Shown: in pieces, positions 1-12,118 of the stretch | Position numbering within the stretch: position 1 is the stretch's first letter | Layout: each line of letters opens with the position of its first letter | The notes under the pieces: model-generated | Databases searched by the model: none | Told to the model about the DNA's origin: nothing | What the model saw: the letters and a program-made list of their open reading frames with translations, nothing else | From: Microplitis mediator | Lineage: Eukaryota; Arthropoda; Insecta; Hymenoptera; Braconidae | Direction of reading: 5' to 3' | NCBI RefSeq assembly: GCF_029852145.1 | Contig: NC_079979.1 | Span: forward strand, 4,016,501-4,080,500 | DNA: 64,000 bases | Translations under genes and position numbers: made by a program

Positions 1-541
1 AAAAAAAAAGTTTACATCGTTCGGCATTTACAGGTGACCATATACCAGAGACGCCAAACGACAGGGCTCCATCACTTCCGCCGATCACCAGGGGACCAAT
101 TTTACCGACTGACAAACCTTCGAACAAAAAGGACAAAGAGGGCACAACGACCGATGATCCACCAAATTAAAATGACCAGTCAAACGTCTTTTCCGAAACA
201 CCTCCAGATATTATGAAGGAATCAGAGGTTGAAATCCCTACTGTTGAGCAGGATATTTTGGAGATTCTTGGGAAAGATCCCTCGAAAATAGAAAAACATG
301 GATCGGATTTCCACACGGAAATAGCCACACGATTTCAGTACTGGTCTACGTTGGGCATCAACAAGTAGAACCGAAAAGAATTAAATAAGAAATATTTAAT
401 TCCAAGAAACTGCCCTTGCATTAACGCTCCTTTAATTAACCCAGAAATTAAAGCAGCACTGTCAGATACCGTAGTGAAAAGAGACAAAGGCATCGAAGCC
501 AAACAGAAACAACTCGCTTCAGCGATCTCTTGTGTCGGAGG

Positions 542-2203
542 TGTAACGGGGTAAATTGGGTCATTCTATTGACCAAAATTGTGATTTATCACTGATAGCC
601 ACCTACCTTACCTGCTACCCCAATTAAGCATTCGATTAAGTTTTTCGACTTGTCGCCGGGCGCGCTAATAGAAAATACTCTCACGCTAGGCCCAATTATA
701 ATTAATCAGGGAGGGGTTTTCCGATCATTGCCGAAAATAATCGAGAGAAATTAATAAAACTAGAAGACAGCAGTGGAAAAGGACAGTAGTGACCGGAACG
801 ACCAGACTGACTAGACGTTCAGGACAGAGTCCATAGGATCGGGCAAACATCCAGACGCCCAAAGTTTCAACCAGGAAGCACCGAGCCGGGATGACCAAGT
901 AACCACCAGGACAACTACACGGAATAGGACAATTACATGGACCAGGACAATAACCAGACCAGGACAATTAATACTGGACAATCGACGGTGTAAGAATTCA
1001 GCATAAATCGTAATAAGTATTTTACAGAAATATTTCCAGAATATTCATTAATTAAATACGCAGTTATACGTCGTGTCTGCGAAATATTGTCGTGTCTATT
1101 TTCGTGTAATATGCAATCGGAAATCGGTCTTAACATAATTAGCTTTGTTATTTCCAGGCAGGTTGTATAAAGCATCGCCGGAAAATTCTTCAGGAATTTT
1201 CCAGGCAGTTTGTGAAAGGCATTCGCCGGAAATGCAATCGCGATCTAGTCAGAATTATCTAGTCACTAATATTAGGATAAAATAATTATAATTAATTTAA
1301 GTAATTAATAAAATCAATTAATAAAGTATAAACGTTAAAGGTGTCGTAAAGTAAAACGTGTTCAAGTTTTGAGTATTGGATATAGAGTCGGTGATTTGAA
1401 TGTTAAGCGGTAAAATAAAATAATCCTAAAACCGTCTTAACAAAATGATTAATTAAATTGATAAAGAAAGTGGTAGTGGTTATAAGAAATTAATGTTAAT
1501 TGATCAGTGATTTTAAAGTGTAGTAATTAATTATATGAGAATTAATTTTAGTCGGAAAATAGGTAATGAAATTTTATATTGTAAAGTGTGTGAGTGTGGA
1601 TAGTGTAATTATGGAATTTGTTAATAAGTAAATAAGGTTTTATTCACGTAGAGGGTCAAGGTGACCGCGTGAAATAGTTATTAAGGTTTTGTAATCACGT
1701 AGAGGGTCCAGGGGACCGCGTGAATTAATTAGTTAAGGTTTTATATCGCGTAGAGGATCTAGGGGACCGCGCGGGGAAAATATTAGCCACGTAGAGGGTC
1801 TTGTCGGCCGCGTGGAAAATAGTTAAGAAAAGTGGTGTGTGTATTATAGTCCAGGGGACTCAGAGTGAGTGTGTGTGTGATATGCCAAAGGTAACGGCTA
1901 TATTTTAAACTATTGCGGGTCATTAATAAAATAAAAAGGTTTATATAAAAAGGTTTAATAAGGTAATAAAAGGTTATAAGAATAAAGGTTTAAATAAATA
2001 TTGTCAAGGTTTAAATAAATAAAGGTTAAAATTGTTAATTGTGAAATAAATTAATTAATTATAAATTATCCTTCCTCTTCCTTCTCTTACAAATCTATTT
2101 TACATCGACCCTGACGATCCAAGATCCGGCTCTGGGAGGCCGTTATTACTTCCAGTGGCGCCCTTTGTAAGGACGACCAGAGTAGCAGCTTAGCCCTGTT
2201 ATA
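542..2203 (+). mobile_element. Solo LTR inserted in the DIRS gag
   Basis: A 1662-bp block starts TGTAACGGGG and ends CCCTGTTATA, with the 4-bp sequence GAGG on both sides (538-541 and 2204-2207). The imperfect terminal inverted repeat (TGTAAC / GTTATA), the 4-bp duplication and the absence of coding sequence fit a solo LTR of a Gypsy-like element. Related terminal sequences recur at 36265-37032 (minus) and 51619-52849. A TGGCGCCC motif resembling a primer-binding site lies inside, near 2157, which is unusual and leaves the exact 3' boundary slightly open. Confidence 0.7.
1644..1816 (+). repeat. Four hairpin-forming copies of a CACGTAGAGGGTC unit
   Basis: Inside the LTR, a unit of the form CACGTAGAGGGTC-N-GACCGCGTG appears four times at 30-60 bp intervals. 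Each copy is itself an imperfect inverted repeat and could form a short stem. Role unknown; LTR regulatory repeats are one possibility. Confidence 0.65.
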
Positions 2204-2729
2204 GAGGAGCTATCTCTCACTTGATTAACTCAAAAGAGAAGGATAATGTATTACTAGGGCAACTTATGGACGCTGGATGTCTCTTGTGTGATCTTCAATA
2301 CACAGAGTCAATTACACGCCGTAATTTCGTTTTTTATTCAGTTAAAAAAGAGTTTAAAGACCAACTATTGACTAAAAAAATAGACAAACACCTATTTGGT
2401 GAAAACTTAGCGAATACGTTAAAAACAGCAAAAGCAGTTTCAAAATCCGCAGCTAAGATGAAAGACGATACCAGTCCTAGTATAAAAACCCTGAAAAAGA
2501 CAGAAAAACCTCTGGCTTCCAGGGATTTAAACTCCAAAGCTCCGGTTCCGCTTCGCAGGCAATCGGGTCCAATGAGGAGCTCTGGGCCTGCTTCTTGACA
2601 TCATCAGCCAACAAACTCGTTCAAGAAATCATCGAGTCGTCAGAAGACATATCGACTTAAATACGGTAAAATATGCTAGTCGTTTATCACTTTTTTATAA
2701 ACAATGGACACTCCTCACAAATGATCAAA

Positions 2730-4530
2730 CTATTCTATCCTGAATAAAACGATATGAATTAAGATTTTCTCGGCCTGTAAGGCAAAATCTTATTCCTCAG
2801 ACACCAGAGTTAACGGAGTCAGAGGAGTATTTTATGAAGGAAGCTATATGCAAGCTTCTAGCAATCGGAGCGATTTCCGAATGCACGCCCTGCAGCGATC
2901 AATTTGTGTCCAGTGTCTTTTTAACACCAAAACCGGGTGGAAAATTTAGATTTATTTTAAACCTGAAGGCTCTTAATAGATATATAGATACTGACCATTT
3001 CAAAATTGAAGACTTACGTACTGTTTTAAAGCTAATTTCTAGAGGCGACTTTATGTGCACTATAGATCTTAAGGACGCTTATTTATCAATAAAAGTACAC
3101 TCACAAAGTAGGAGGTTCTTAAGATTTATTTGGAAAAATAAACTATACGAATTTAACGCTCTTCCGTTTGGTTAAACCAGGCTCCACAGATTTTTACAAA
3201 ACTAATTAAACCCGTAATAAGACTTTTACGGCTGGCAGATTTTTTATCGTCAATTTATTTAGACGACTTTTTCTTACTAGGCAGAAACAAAAAAGAATGT
3301 TTAGACAATGCCAATACTACCAAAAAATTACTCATTGCCCTGGGCTTCATTATTAATGATGAAAAAAGCAAATTAATACTCTTTATTTCCTGTAAATATT
3401 TAGGTTTCGTTATAAACACTCAGGATTTTAAAATCACCTTGCCTTCAGACAAAAAAATAGCCATTAAGGCTGAATTACAAAAATTTATGAAAATAAATCG
3501 CTGTAAAATCAGAAAATTAGCACATCTTGTTGGTATTCTAGTTGCAGCTTGTCCCGCTGTAGAATACGGGTGGTTATATACGAAACAATTAGAGCGCTGT
3601 AAATTCCTAAGTCTTAAGAGAGGTAACAATTATGAAAAATACATAAACATGCCTAGTTCAGTCGTACCAGACCTTAAATGGTGGTTAGAAGTCATCGACA
3701 ATACCTTCAGCAGTATTAAGGTTAATGAATATCAGGTAGAGATTTTCACTGACGCTTCAACTACGGGTTGGGGATCAGCTTGCGGACCTGATAGAACGGG
3801 AGGAAAGTGGTCAGAGGATAAACGAAAGCAACATATCAACTCTCTTGAATTACAGGCGGCATTCTTCGGCTTAAAATGTTTCGCCAAAGACCTAAAAAAT
3901 TGTCAAATTTTAATGCGTATTGATAATTCAACCGCTATATCATATATCAACCGTATGGGAGGCATCAAATATCCCCACCTCAATAAGATCGTTCGAGACA
4001 TTTGGCAATAGTGTGAGGAACGCCAAATTTTCATTATAGCTACGTATATAAAATCTTCAGACAATCAGGTAGCGGACGCGGAGTCGAGACGGATTCATCC
4101 GGATATTGAGTGGAGCCTAACAACAATGGCTTTCAATAAAATCGTATCAAAATTTGGACATCCTAAAATAGACTTATTTGCCGACAGACTAGATAAAACA
4201 TGTACCAAGTATGTAGCTTGGCAGCCAGATCCAGAGGCTTTTGAAATAAATGCGTTTACGATGAACTGGTCAAAGTTTTACTTTTACGCGTTTCCCCCTC
4301 TTTCAATAATATTAAAAGTCCTTAGAAAGATCATACTAGACAAAGCCAGAGGCATAGTTATAGTTCCAGTTTGGCCAAACCAACCATAGTTTCCGATCTT
4401 TAAGAGCCTTCTCGAATCAGATACAATAACTTTAATACCTTATGAAGACATTATTATTTCTAATTTCAGCAGCCGGAAAATACACTCGACTCTTACCCTG
4501 GTTGCCGGAATATTATCCGGGAGGGATTAT
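2730..4530 (+). pseudogene. DIRS reverse transcriptase and RNase H
   Basis: From about 2834 the frame shows RT motifs: SSVFLTPKPGGKFRFILNLK, then DLKDAYLSIKVH, then LPFG (ending near 3172), and after a frame change the YLDD active-site motif near 3258. A one-base loss right after LPFG (about 3172-3176) shifts the frame. RNase H follows at 3740-4011 (FTDASTTGWGSA with its catalytic Asp, then a conserved Glu and Asp). A TAG at 4009-4011 interrupts the frame, which continues with the VADAESRR segment and a DIRS-type tail. Further stops sit at about 2742 and 4387, both where a Trp codon would be expected. Clearly non-functional. Confidence 0.85.
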
Positions 4531-6008
4531 TGAAACGCCAAGTACCAGAGACATCAACTGAAATAATGCTGGCGTCACTGGCCGATAGTTCAAGAAAACA
4601 GTATGACGATTGCCTGAAAAAATGGTTTGTCTTTTGTCAAGAAAACTCAGTTGATATGTTCAAAGCATCAGTGTCATCAGTGATAGAATTTGTTACAAAT
4701 ATATTTAATGCGGGAAACCAGTACGGGTCCTTAAACAGCCACAGAGCAGCATTATCATTAATAAACCCAGATGTTTCAAAGGATGACAGAATTCAAAGAT
4801 TCTTGAAGGGCGCATATAGGCTTCGACCCCCTTTGCCTAAGTATAATCTAACCTGGGATACATCTAACGTTCTGGATTTCCTCGCCACATGGTATCCAAA
4901 TGAAAGTATCTCTTTAGAACAGCTTTCCAAGAAATGCCTTACTCTACTAGCTCTCGTTACGGCACACAGAGTCCAAACACTCTCCAAAATTAATATTAAA
5001 AACATTGAATCTCAAGAGACACAAATCATTATTAAAATTCCGGACCCGATAAAAACTTCACGACGAAACTCTAAGCAACCAATCCTCGTGCTACCTTACT
5101 ATCTAGAAAAACCAAAGATTTGCCCAGCAAAAACACTAAAGGATAACATGGAAATTAATTAATGTAACGGGATCTAAGTCCACCTCCTCCACGGAAGCCG
5201 ATTTCTCGCCCTTTTGGGCATACTCGCGTTGCGTGTAGTCCCTATTTTTATAATCAACACCACCATATATTATTAAAGCGAAATATGAACATAAGCCCAC
5301 ATTGGCTTACCCATTAGGCATGCATTGCATGTGGGTGCCTCACCAACAACCACCACGAGACCGACCTCATTTGGACCCATACACTCCTCCCATCTCAGGA
5401 AATAGAGAGACTCTGGTCGAAGTGGGGCTTGGAATGGATCCCCCATGGTACCAGACTTCAGCTCTGGTAAACTGCTTGCTTAGGATTAGTGGTGGGGGGC
5501 GCAAGTTCTTCCCCAACCCATAAGGGCTACCTCCACTTAGGAATATAATCATCAAGATTTCAGACACGCCATTATAATCACCTGCCCTCATACATCACCT
5601 AGTGATCTCTAATCTGAGAGTTTTTTGTGGCCGCCATGATGTTTTAAGGCACGAAATGGCGGAGGTAGGTCCACTCGCCGGGATTACATGGAAAAGACCT
5701 TGACCTCACGAAAGTGTGATAACTTAATGATAAGTTTCAAAAAGCCATATACGGTTGTTTCTACGCAGACACTAAGCCGCTGGATAAAATCCAGCCTGAA
5801 AGACAGCGGAATAGACGTTACAACATTCACTGCACACAGTACCCGGCATGCGGCTACTTCCAAAGCCTATAAACAGGGTGTAAATTTGGACTTAATCCGT
5901 AAAACTGCGGGTTGGAGCGGTACTTCAGATACGTCTGGTAAATTCTATAACAGGACAATAGTTAACTCAGATATATCTTCATTAGCAAAATCAGTACTTG
6001 GCACATGA
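4530..6008 (+). pseudogene. DIRS tyrosine recombinase, split by an insertion
   Basis: The first part (4530-5153) has a SAM-like helical N-terminus (LASLADSSRKQYDDCLKKW) and the first catalytic arginine in AHRVQTLSKI. The second part (5694-6008) holds the rest of the Arg-His-Arg-Tyr set: the HSTRHAATS box, the AGWS motif and the tyrosine in KFYNRT. The two parts are separated by a 532-bp insertion flanked by an 8-bp duplication (ACATGGAA), and they read continuously once it is discounted. Apart from the insertion this is the best preserved domain of the element. Confidence 0.88.
5154..5685. mobile_element. Small DNA element inserted in the recombinase (8-bp target duplication)
   Basis: ACATGGAA occurs at 5146-5153 and 5686-5693, directly flanking a 532-bp non-coding block. 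The block ends are imperfect inverted repeats sharing a GTCCACCTCC / GGAGGTAGGTCCAC core. An 8-bp duplication is the hallmark of hAT (also P) transposases, so this is most simply a non-autonomous hAT-like element. GC content is higher than in its surroundings. Confidence 0.7.
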
Positions 6009-6124
6009 TAAATATAAGAGATGTTAAACTTTATAAATTGAAAAGGAATAAAAGATAATTTATGTTATAAATCTAACGATTGGTGTCTTCCTATTGGATT
6101 AGGATATTTCCTGAACGCTCTAAA

Positions 6125-6329
6125 AATCTACATGTTGTAAAATTATTTCAGGTTACTAATCTTGAGGATGAAGCACGAGTATAATTAACGATTAAACGAA
6201 CTTACAAAGTGAAGTTCTATCATAATTATACGATGTGCTTCGTCCGAAAAGATTAGTAACCTGAAATAATTTTACAACATGTAGATTGATAAAAATTCAC
6301 TTGGTAAGTTCGTTTAATCGTTAATTATA
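6125..6329. repeat. Interleaved inverted repeats at the DIRS 3' end
   Basis: Two inverted pairs are interlocked in the order A-B-A'-B'. A (6125-6176) pairs with A' (6235-6287), with about 38 bp perfect and an imperfect extension. B (6180-6205) pairs with B' (6304-6329), 26 bp perfect. DIRS elements carry an internal complementary region matching their terminal repeats, used to close the circular intermediate, and this arrangement is most likely that region. Confidence 0.75.
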
Positions 6330-6739
6330 ATAGAAGAATACGTTGAAACATTCGCTATTATTTTTATCGTAAAAGTTAATTGCTGGCTACTTTTGCATAT
6401 CAGCTTTTAAAAACCAGCAGATTAAACAAATAAGCAAAATAAATAAATATTTATAATAAAATAATCACAAATTGTTTTGCGATTCCTGTCGAAAATTTAC
6501 TATCGGTATGTTTTTATATTAATACAGGTAATAAAACGTTTATTGCAGAATTCGTTAAACAATATGAAAATAAATGATATTGTAGACAAGAGCTTATACA
6601 AATCCTTCAGGAACAGAATAAAAAAAAATCATTGCAATAAAAATTTTTTTAATAGTAATTTTAATTTAATCAGAAATAATTTTTAAAAAATTTGCTATAA
6701 TTAAAATTGAGTTTTAATTTTAGATTAGTTTAATTAATA

Positions 6740-7190
6740 AATAAGTATAAAAACCACATTTAATTTGACTTAATTTTTTAGTTAAAATTAAGTCAAATAT
6801 AGAACTAGATTTCGAATCGATAACCAGTTTTTTTTTATGACAAAATAAGTCAAATTTAAGGCAATGAAATAATTTAGGCCAAAAAAAGTTAAATTAAAGG
6901 AAATTAAACAATTTAAGTTAAAAAAAGTCTAATCTAACCCTGGTCAAAAATAAAACTTGGTTTAGACTTGGTCGTCTTACTTAGTCACGATTTAAGACGA
7001 CCAAGTCTAAACCAAGTTTTATTTTTGACCCGGGAAGGCAAAAAAGTTATAAAAAGTCAAGATTAAGTCAATATTAAGTCAAAAAAAGTTTAAAAAGTTA
7101 AAATGTGGAATACAGTTGTCGGCATATCGACGACTTCAAAAGATTAAGTTAAATCAAGTCAAATTCAAGATTTTTTTTTGACCCGGGATA
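6740..7190. repeat. AAGTCAAA word-rich repeat with a 38-bp palindrome
   Basis: The block is full of imperfect AAGTCAAATTAAG-like words. It contains a perfect 38-bp inverted repeat (6942-6979 with 6993-7030) with a 13-bp loop, each outer end reading GGTCAAAAATAAAAC. A GACCCGGG-type boundary occurs near 7028 and again near 7182. No coding potential. Probably a non-autonomous DNA element. Confidence 0.55.
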
Positions 7191-7307
7191 GCCAGTACTA
7201 CGTAGATAGGACCCACTGCTATTTCAATTTTTTTTTCTGCAGATTGCACTGACTACTATCTGATATGGTAGCCAGTTCTATTTATTTTTTTTCCTGTAGG
7301 CTAAGAA

Positions 7308-8007
<700 letters not shown>

Positions 8008-8232
8008 ATGGCCGAATAAAAAAAAACACCCACATGTATATTTTACTGTAAATATATTATTTAAGTTGCTTATTCATCCAATTACCTTTCCTTTAAAAGA
8101 TGATAAGTTAAATTTTTCAACGATTATTATTATAATTGCTGCACTATCAGTTTTCCAAGGTTGCTCATAACGTCATAACATGTATCTACATTACCGAAAT
8201 AACAAGCAGCCGTTGTATAAGGCATACTTAAT

Positions 8233-8327
8233 GGGACTCCCCCAGTAACCATTTCGAGAGTATAAGAAGACCGTGTTTTAACCGATCGGTACCCAGCAGT
8301 TTCTACAAGTTCAACGGAACACTATTG
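8233..8327 (+). promoter_or_regulatory. Probable promoter and non-coding exon 1 of the Cys-rich peptide gene
   Basis: A kappaB-type decamer GGGACTCCCC (8233-8242) lies 18 bp before a TATAAGA box (8261). About 30 bp further on, CCAGCAGTTTC (8293) is a plausible start site. A splice donor ATTG|GTAGGA follows at 8327/8328, and a matching acceptor TTTTTCCAG ends at 10462, 22 bp before the peptide ATG. The spacing is that of a compact TATA promoter with a short leader exon. The kappaB call is a sequence match only. Confidence 0.55.
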
Positions 8328-9032
8328 GTAGGAGATTACTACTTTTACATTTTAAATTATTGAAATAGAGTGTAATTCAAATAATAGATATTCGGTAACG
8401 GTATTTCTCAGATTTCCTCAAAGAAAAATTGTTATAGAACATTGACGAATTTTGCTAGTAATAGCTATATCTATGCTAAATTTGTAACTAATCAAAACAT
8501 AATTTTTAGTTTAAGATAAAAATTTTACGGAAAAAAATATTTAGATTATTTTGCTAATACATACGAATGGAAATTAGAAGAATATAGGACAACTACGGAC
8601 ATCGACGAATAGCTAATTCTGAAAAAATTTAATGGAAAATTACTTAATTTATTTATTATTCAGAGACAAAAGTTTTTTATTCATCGCGATCAATTGTATT
8701 AGATTTGATAAAATCTTTCAATTCACTTGATTTTATTATTCTATTTCATTTCTTTATTCGTAAAAAGGTGGGGTAGTCATGGGCAGTATACATTTTGGCA
8801 ATTATTAATTGAATGATTATCAATAAATAATAAGTTTAAATTAATCTCTATTCAGATCACAGAAATCCTAAATCAAAAAAGTTCAAATTGAAAGTAAAAT
8901 TGTAAAATAAGCTCAAAGACATCGAGACATATAAATAGCTAACAGAATTTTTGCTCAAAGACAATACAAAAATTACGCGTTTACGTAAAGAACTTTTCTT
9001 GTATATGCTACGTAAAAGAAAGTTGTATCTTT

Positions 9033-10379
9033 TACACAGAAAAAAAGGATATCTTGGCGCAAGAAATTTTTTCTTGCCGCAAGAATATTTTTTGCAATTT
9101 TGAATGAAAACGAAAATTTTCTTGGTTCAAGAACAAAATTTTCTTAAATTTAGTCATCTTGGCATAAGATTTTTTTTTATTCACCCAATATAATATATGT
9201 TTCTTGAAGTAAGAAATATTTTCTTAAAGTGAGAAAAATAAATATTTTGCCCCAATATATAATCAATTGTCCGAAAAGTAAAATATTCTTTGTTTAAGAA
9301 TAATTTATTTTGAATCGAGATAATTTGTGACTCGAGTCAAGAATTAAAAGTACTCGACTCAATGGTAAGAAATATCTTGGTTCAAGTATTTTGTTGTGTT
9401 GCGGCGAGTGAGCGTAGACGTTTGAACCAACAGCAACTGCGTTCACGGCCCAACGCAAAAATTCTCTTGGGAAAGCTAACTGTACTATACTAAAGTGACG
9501 GTAGTGTAGACTCTACATTGTACAGTGTGCTTACTGGATATAGGTGAAGTAAACGAACGTTCAGGGAATGATCGGATAGCATAACTGGTAAAGCTCTCGC
9601 GTGATGCCGAATCGGTCTGGGTTCGATTCCTACCATGAGCAAACCATTTATTTTTTCTTAAGTTGTTCATAAACCATTAATCGAGGATGTTTATTTCTTA
9701 TCCCCTCTACTGCCGCATCGTGACATTCTGTATATACACATATAATTTCCTGCTTCACAACATTTAATATTTATACTAGGTTAAATTCACTCAAAAATAT
9801 AGGACGATATATTTTTTCAAGTAGAGTCATTTATTTTCTTGAATCGAGACTACATTTTTTTTAAGTCAAGAAAAAAAATCATCAATGGGAGAATTTTATG
9901 TCTTCCGTGAAGTAAATATTTGCATGATTCAAGAAAAATTATTTTATTAAGTTAAGATTATAATTTATTTAAATCAAAATTAAAATTTTCTCATTCCAAT
10001 AGACCGTTGTCTTGAGTCGATAATGTAGTTTTCTCAAACTGAGAGGAAATGTTCTTCTGCCACGCAAAAAAAGTTCTTGGTTTGAGATGTTGATATATAT
10101 TGTGACAATTTACTATACTCACCAACCAAGACAGAAAAGTATCTTGTTTTGATAGTTTTTTTTACTTGGTTGGAAACAAAATAAATTTGATTTAAAATAA
10201 TTATTCTTGAATCAAGATTATTTAACTTGAATTAAAATTTAATTATTCTTGACACAATATTTTTATAATATTAGTCGAAGAAAATATTCTCGGATTAAAA
10301 AAACCCAATTACTCAGCCCAAGAATAAAAAAATGAAGGCAAAAATTATCTTGGGCCAAGTCAACCTTTTTTTCTGTGTA
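9033..10379. mobile_element. MITE-like element with ACACAG termini and a tRNA-like core
   Basis: Perfect 16-bp terminal inverted repeats (TACACAGAAAAAAAGG and its complement) enclose 1.35 kb rich in a TCTTGGTTCAAGAA word in both orientations. A tRNA-like module sits at 9571-9640. It lies in the first intron of the peptide gene. A second, inverted and rearranged copy lies at 53160-55075. Confidence 0.7.
9571..9640 (+). repeat. tRNA-like module
   Basis: Box A-like TAGCATAACTGG and box B GGTTCGATTCC are present at tRNA-like spacing. The acceptor and anticodon stems do not close well, so it is a tRNA-derived or mimicking module of the surrounding element rather than a working tRNA. Confidence 0.65.
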
Positions 10380-10462
10380 CAGAAAACAATTCAATAACTA
10401 TTAGAAACAACTCGATAATTTAGCAGAAACATTTTATTCGAATAATTATTCGATTTTTCCAG

Positions 10463-10568
10463 AAAAAAAGAAAAAATAAGCAAAATGTCACGAGTTATTT
10501 TACTGTTATCAATAATTTTATTCATTGGCTGCTTCTATGCTGTTGCAGGACAATGTGACGGCCATTGG
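10463..10568 (+). other. Peptide gene exon 2 (leader end, signal peptide)
   Basis: Acceptor CAG ends at 10462. After 22 bp of A-rich leader the ATG at 10485 opens 28 codons covering the signal peptide and the first mature cysteine. The donor GTAAGT begins at 10569. Confidence 0.78.
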
Positions 10569-12046
10569 GTAAGTAATAATAATTATTATACGGTAAAACA
10601 ATAAAATCAAATAAAGACAATGAGCTTTTGATTGTGACTCATTATTTTAATTTCAATAAAATCGGCAGGAATTTCTAGGTAGATTTTTTTGTAATCTAGC
10701 TATTGCATTTGTCCTCATAGTTGATTTTTCAAGGAATTTTGTGACAACCTATCATAATTCGTTCCGTAGGGTTCAAAAACACCATTTATAAAAAAATTCA
10801 TGTATGTATGTTCATACCCCGTTCAATTTTCGGTCGATTTTTATTTATTTTTTATATATGTATTTTATTTTATATATATGTCGTAGTCTTCTTGCGGCGC
10901 TTGATGTATAACTTCATTATACACAATCTGACTAACTTATCCATCTGACGTTTCACGAAATGCCTCAGTGCAGTCAGTGCAGTGATGATATAACACTACT
11001 CATATATATATATATACATATATATATTAGGGTGCTTTTATTTTTGCGACTATTTTTTTTTTTTTCGCTCCCATTCCGAAATTTTGTTGGAAATACCCCC
11101 CAAAAAAATCCCTGAGAGTTTGAGCCCTTAATATTAATATTAAGTCCTCGACCACAGCGTGTGAAGATTTCCCATTTAAAATACACGTAAACTTGGGTTT
11201 TTATTTTTTAAACTTCTATAACTCCGCGGCATTTTATGATATCATCTCGCCCAAAGTCGCGATTTTCTCAGAATTAAATGCTCTACAAAAGTGCCCATTG
11301 TCGCGAAGTCGTTACTCATATAGGTGGGGTACTACGGACCGCTAAATTGAATTTTTTCATAGAATTCTTGTTTTTTCTCTCATTATCTCATAAACAACAA
11401 GACCTACAGAAAAAATGCAAACGACAACATTATAGGAAATTTAATTTCCTACAAAAAAGGTCCTTAGCACCGAATCACTTAGATTGATATTTTTTGAGAT
11501 ATTAATTATTGAAGTTTACGCAGCATTGAATTCCCATAAAAAGTCGAATCAAATCTTAGAAAATATTGATTTTTTATTTGACTAATATCTCAGAAAATAT
11601 CAATCTGAGTGATTTGGTGCTAAGGACCTTTTTTGTAGAGAATTGAAATTCCTATAAAATTATCATTCACATTTTTTCTGTAGGTTTTGTTGTTGAGAGA
11701 AAAAACAAGAATCCTATGAAAAAATTAAGTTTAGCGGTCCGTACTACCCCACCTGTACGAGTTACGACTTCGCGACCACGAGCACTTTTGTAGAACATTT
11801 AATTCTGAGAAAATCGCGACTTTGGGCGAGATGATATCATAAAATGCCGCGGAGTTATAGAAGTTTAAAAAATAAAAACCCAAGTTTACGTGTATTTTAA
11901 ATGGGAAATCTTCACACGCTGTGGTCGAGTACTTAATATTAATATTAAGGGCTCAAACTCTCAGGGATTTTTTTTGGGGGTATTTCCAACAAAATTTCGG
12001 GATGGGAGCGAAAAAAAAAAATAGTTGCGAAAATAAAAGCACCCTA

Positions 12047-12118
<72 letters not shown>

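Larger units (their letters stand above)
213..2598 (+). pseudogene. DIRS gag-like ORF, interrupted by an LTR
   Basis: The reading frame opens at ATG 213 and meets a TAG at 366-368. It continues in the same frame to 540, breaks at the 1.66-kb LTR insertion, and resumes at 2208. Removing the insertion and one copy of its 4-bp target duplication keeps the frame exactly open. The downstream part reads as a helical, lysine-rich segment (KIDKHLFGENLANTLKTAKA) typical of the capsid-like ORF1 of DIRS elements, then a basic Pro/Ser tail ending at 2598. The assignment rests on position before the RT and general resemblance to DIRS ORF1. Confidence 0.7.
1..6335 (+). mobile_element. Decayed DIRS-like (tyrosine recombinase) retrotransposon
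   Basis: Three coding blocks in DIRS order are visible: a gag-like frame (213-2598), reverse transcriptase with RNase H (about 2730-4530) and a tyrosine recombinase (4530-6008). They are followed by interlocked inverted repeats (6125-6329) of the kind DIRS elements carry at their 3' end. DIRS elements replicate through a circular intermediate and integrate with a recombinase rather than a DDE integrase, and no DDE integrase or protease is seen here. The element is dead: in-frame stops, a frameshift in the RT and two nested insertions (542-2203 and 5154-5685). Its 5' end probably lies just before or at the start of the window. Confidence 0.85.

Noticed and set aside
11278..11487. 69-aa frame repeated at 25241-25450
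   Set aside because: Conserved only because both are arms of the same foldback element; no start context or protein similarity recognised.
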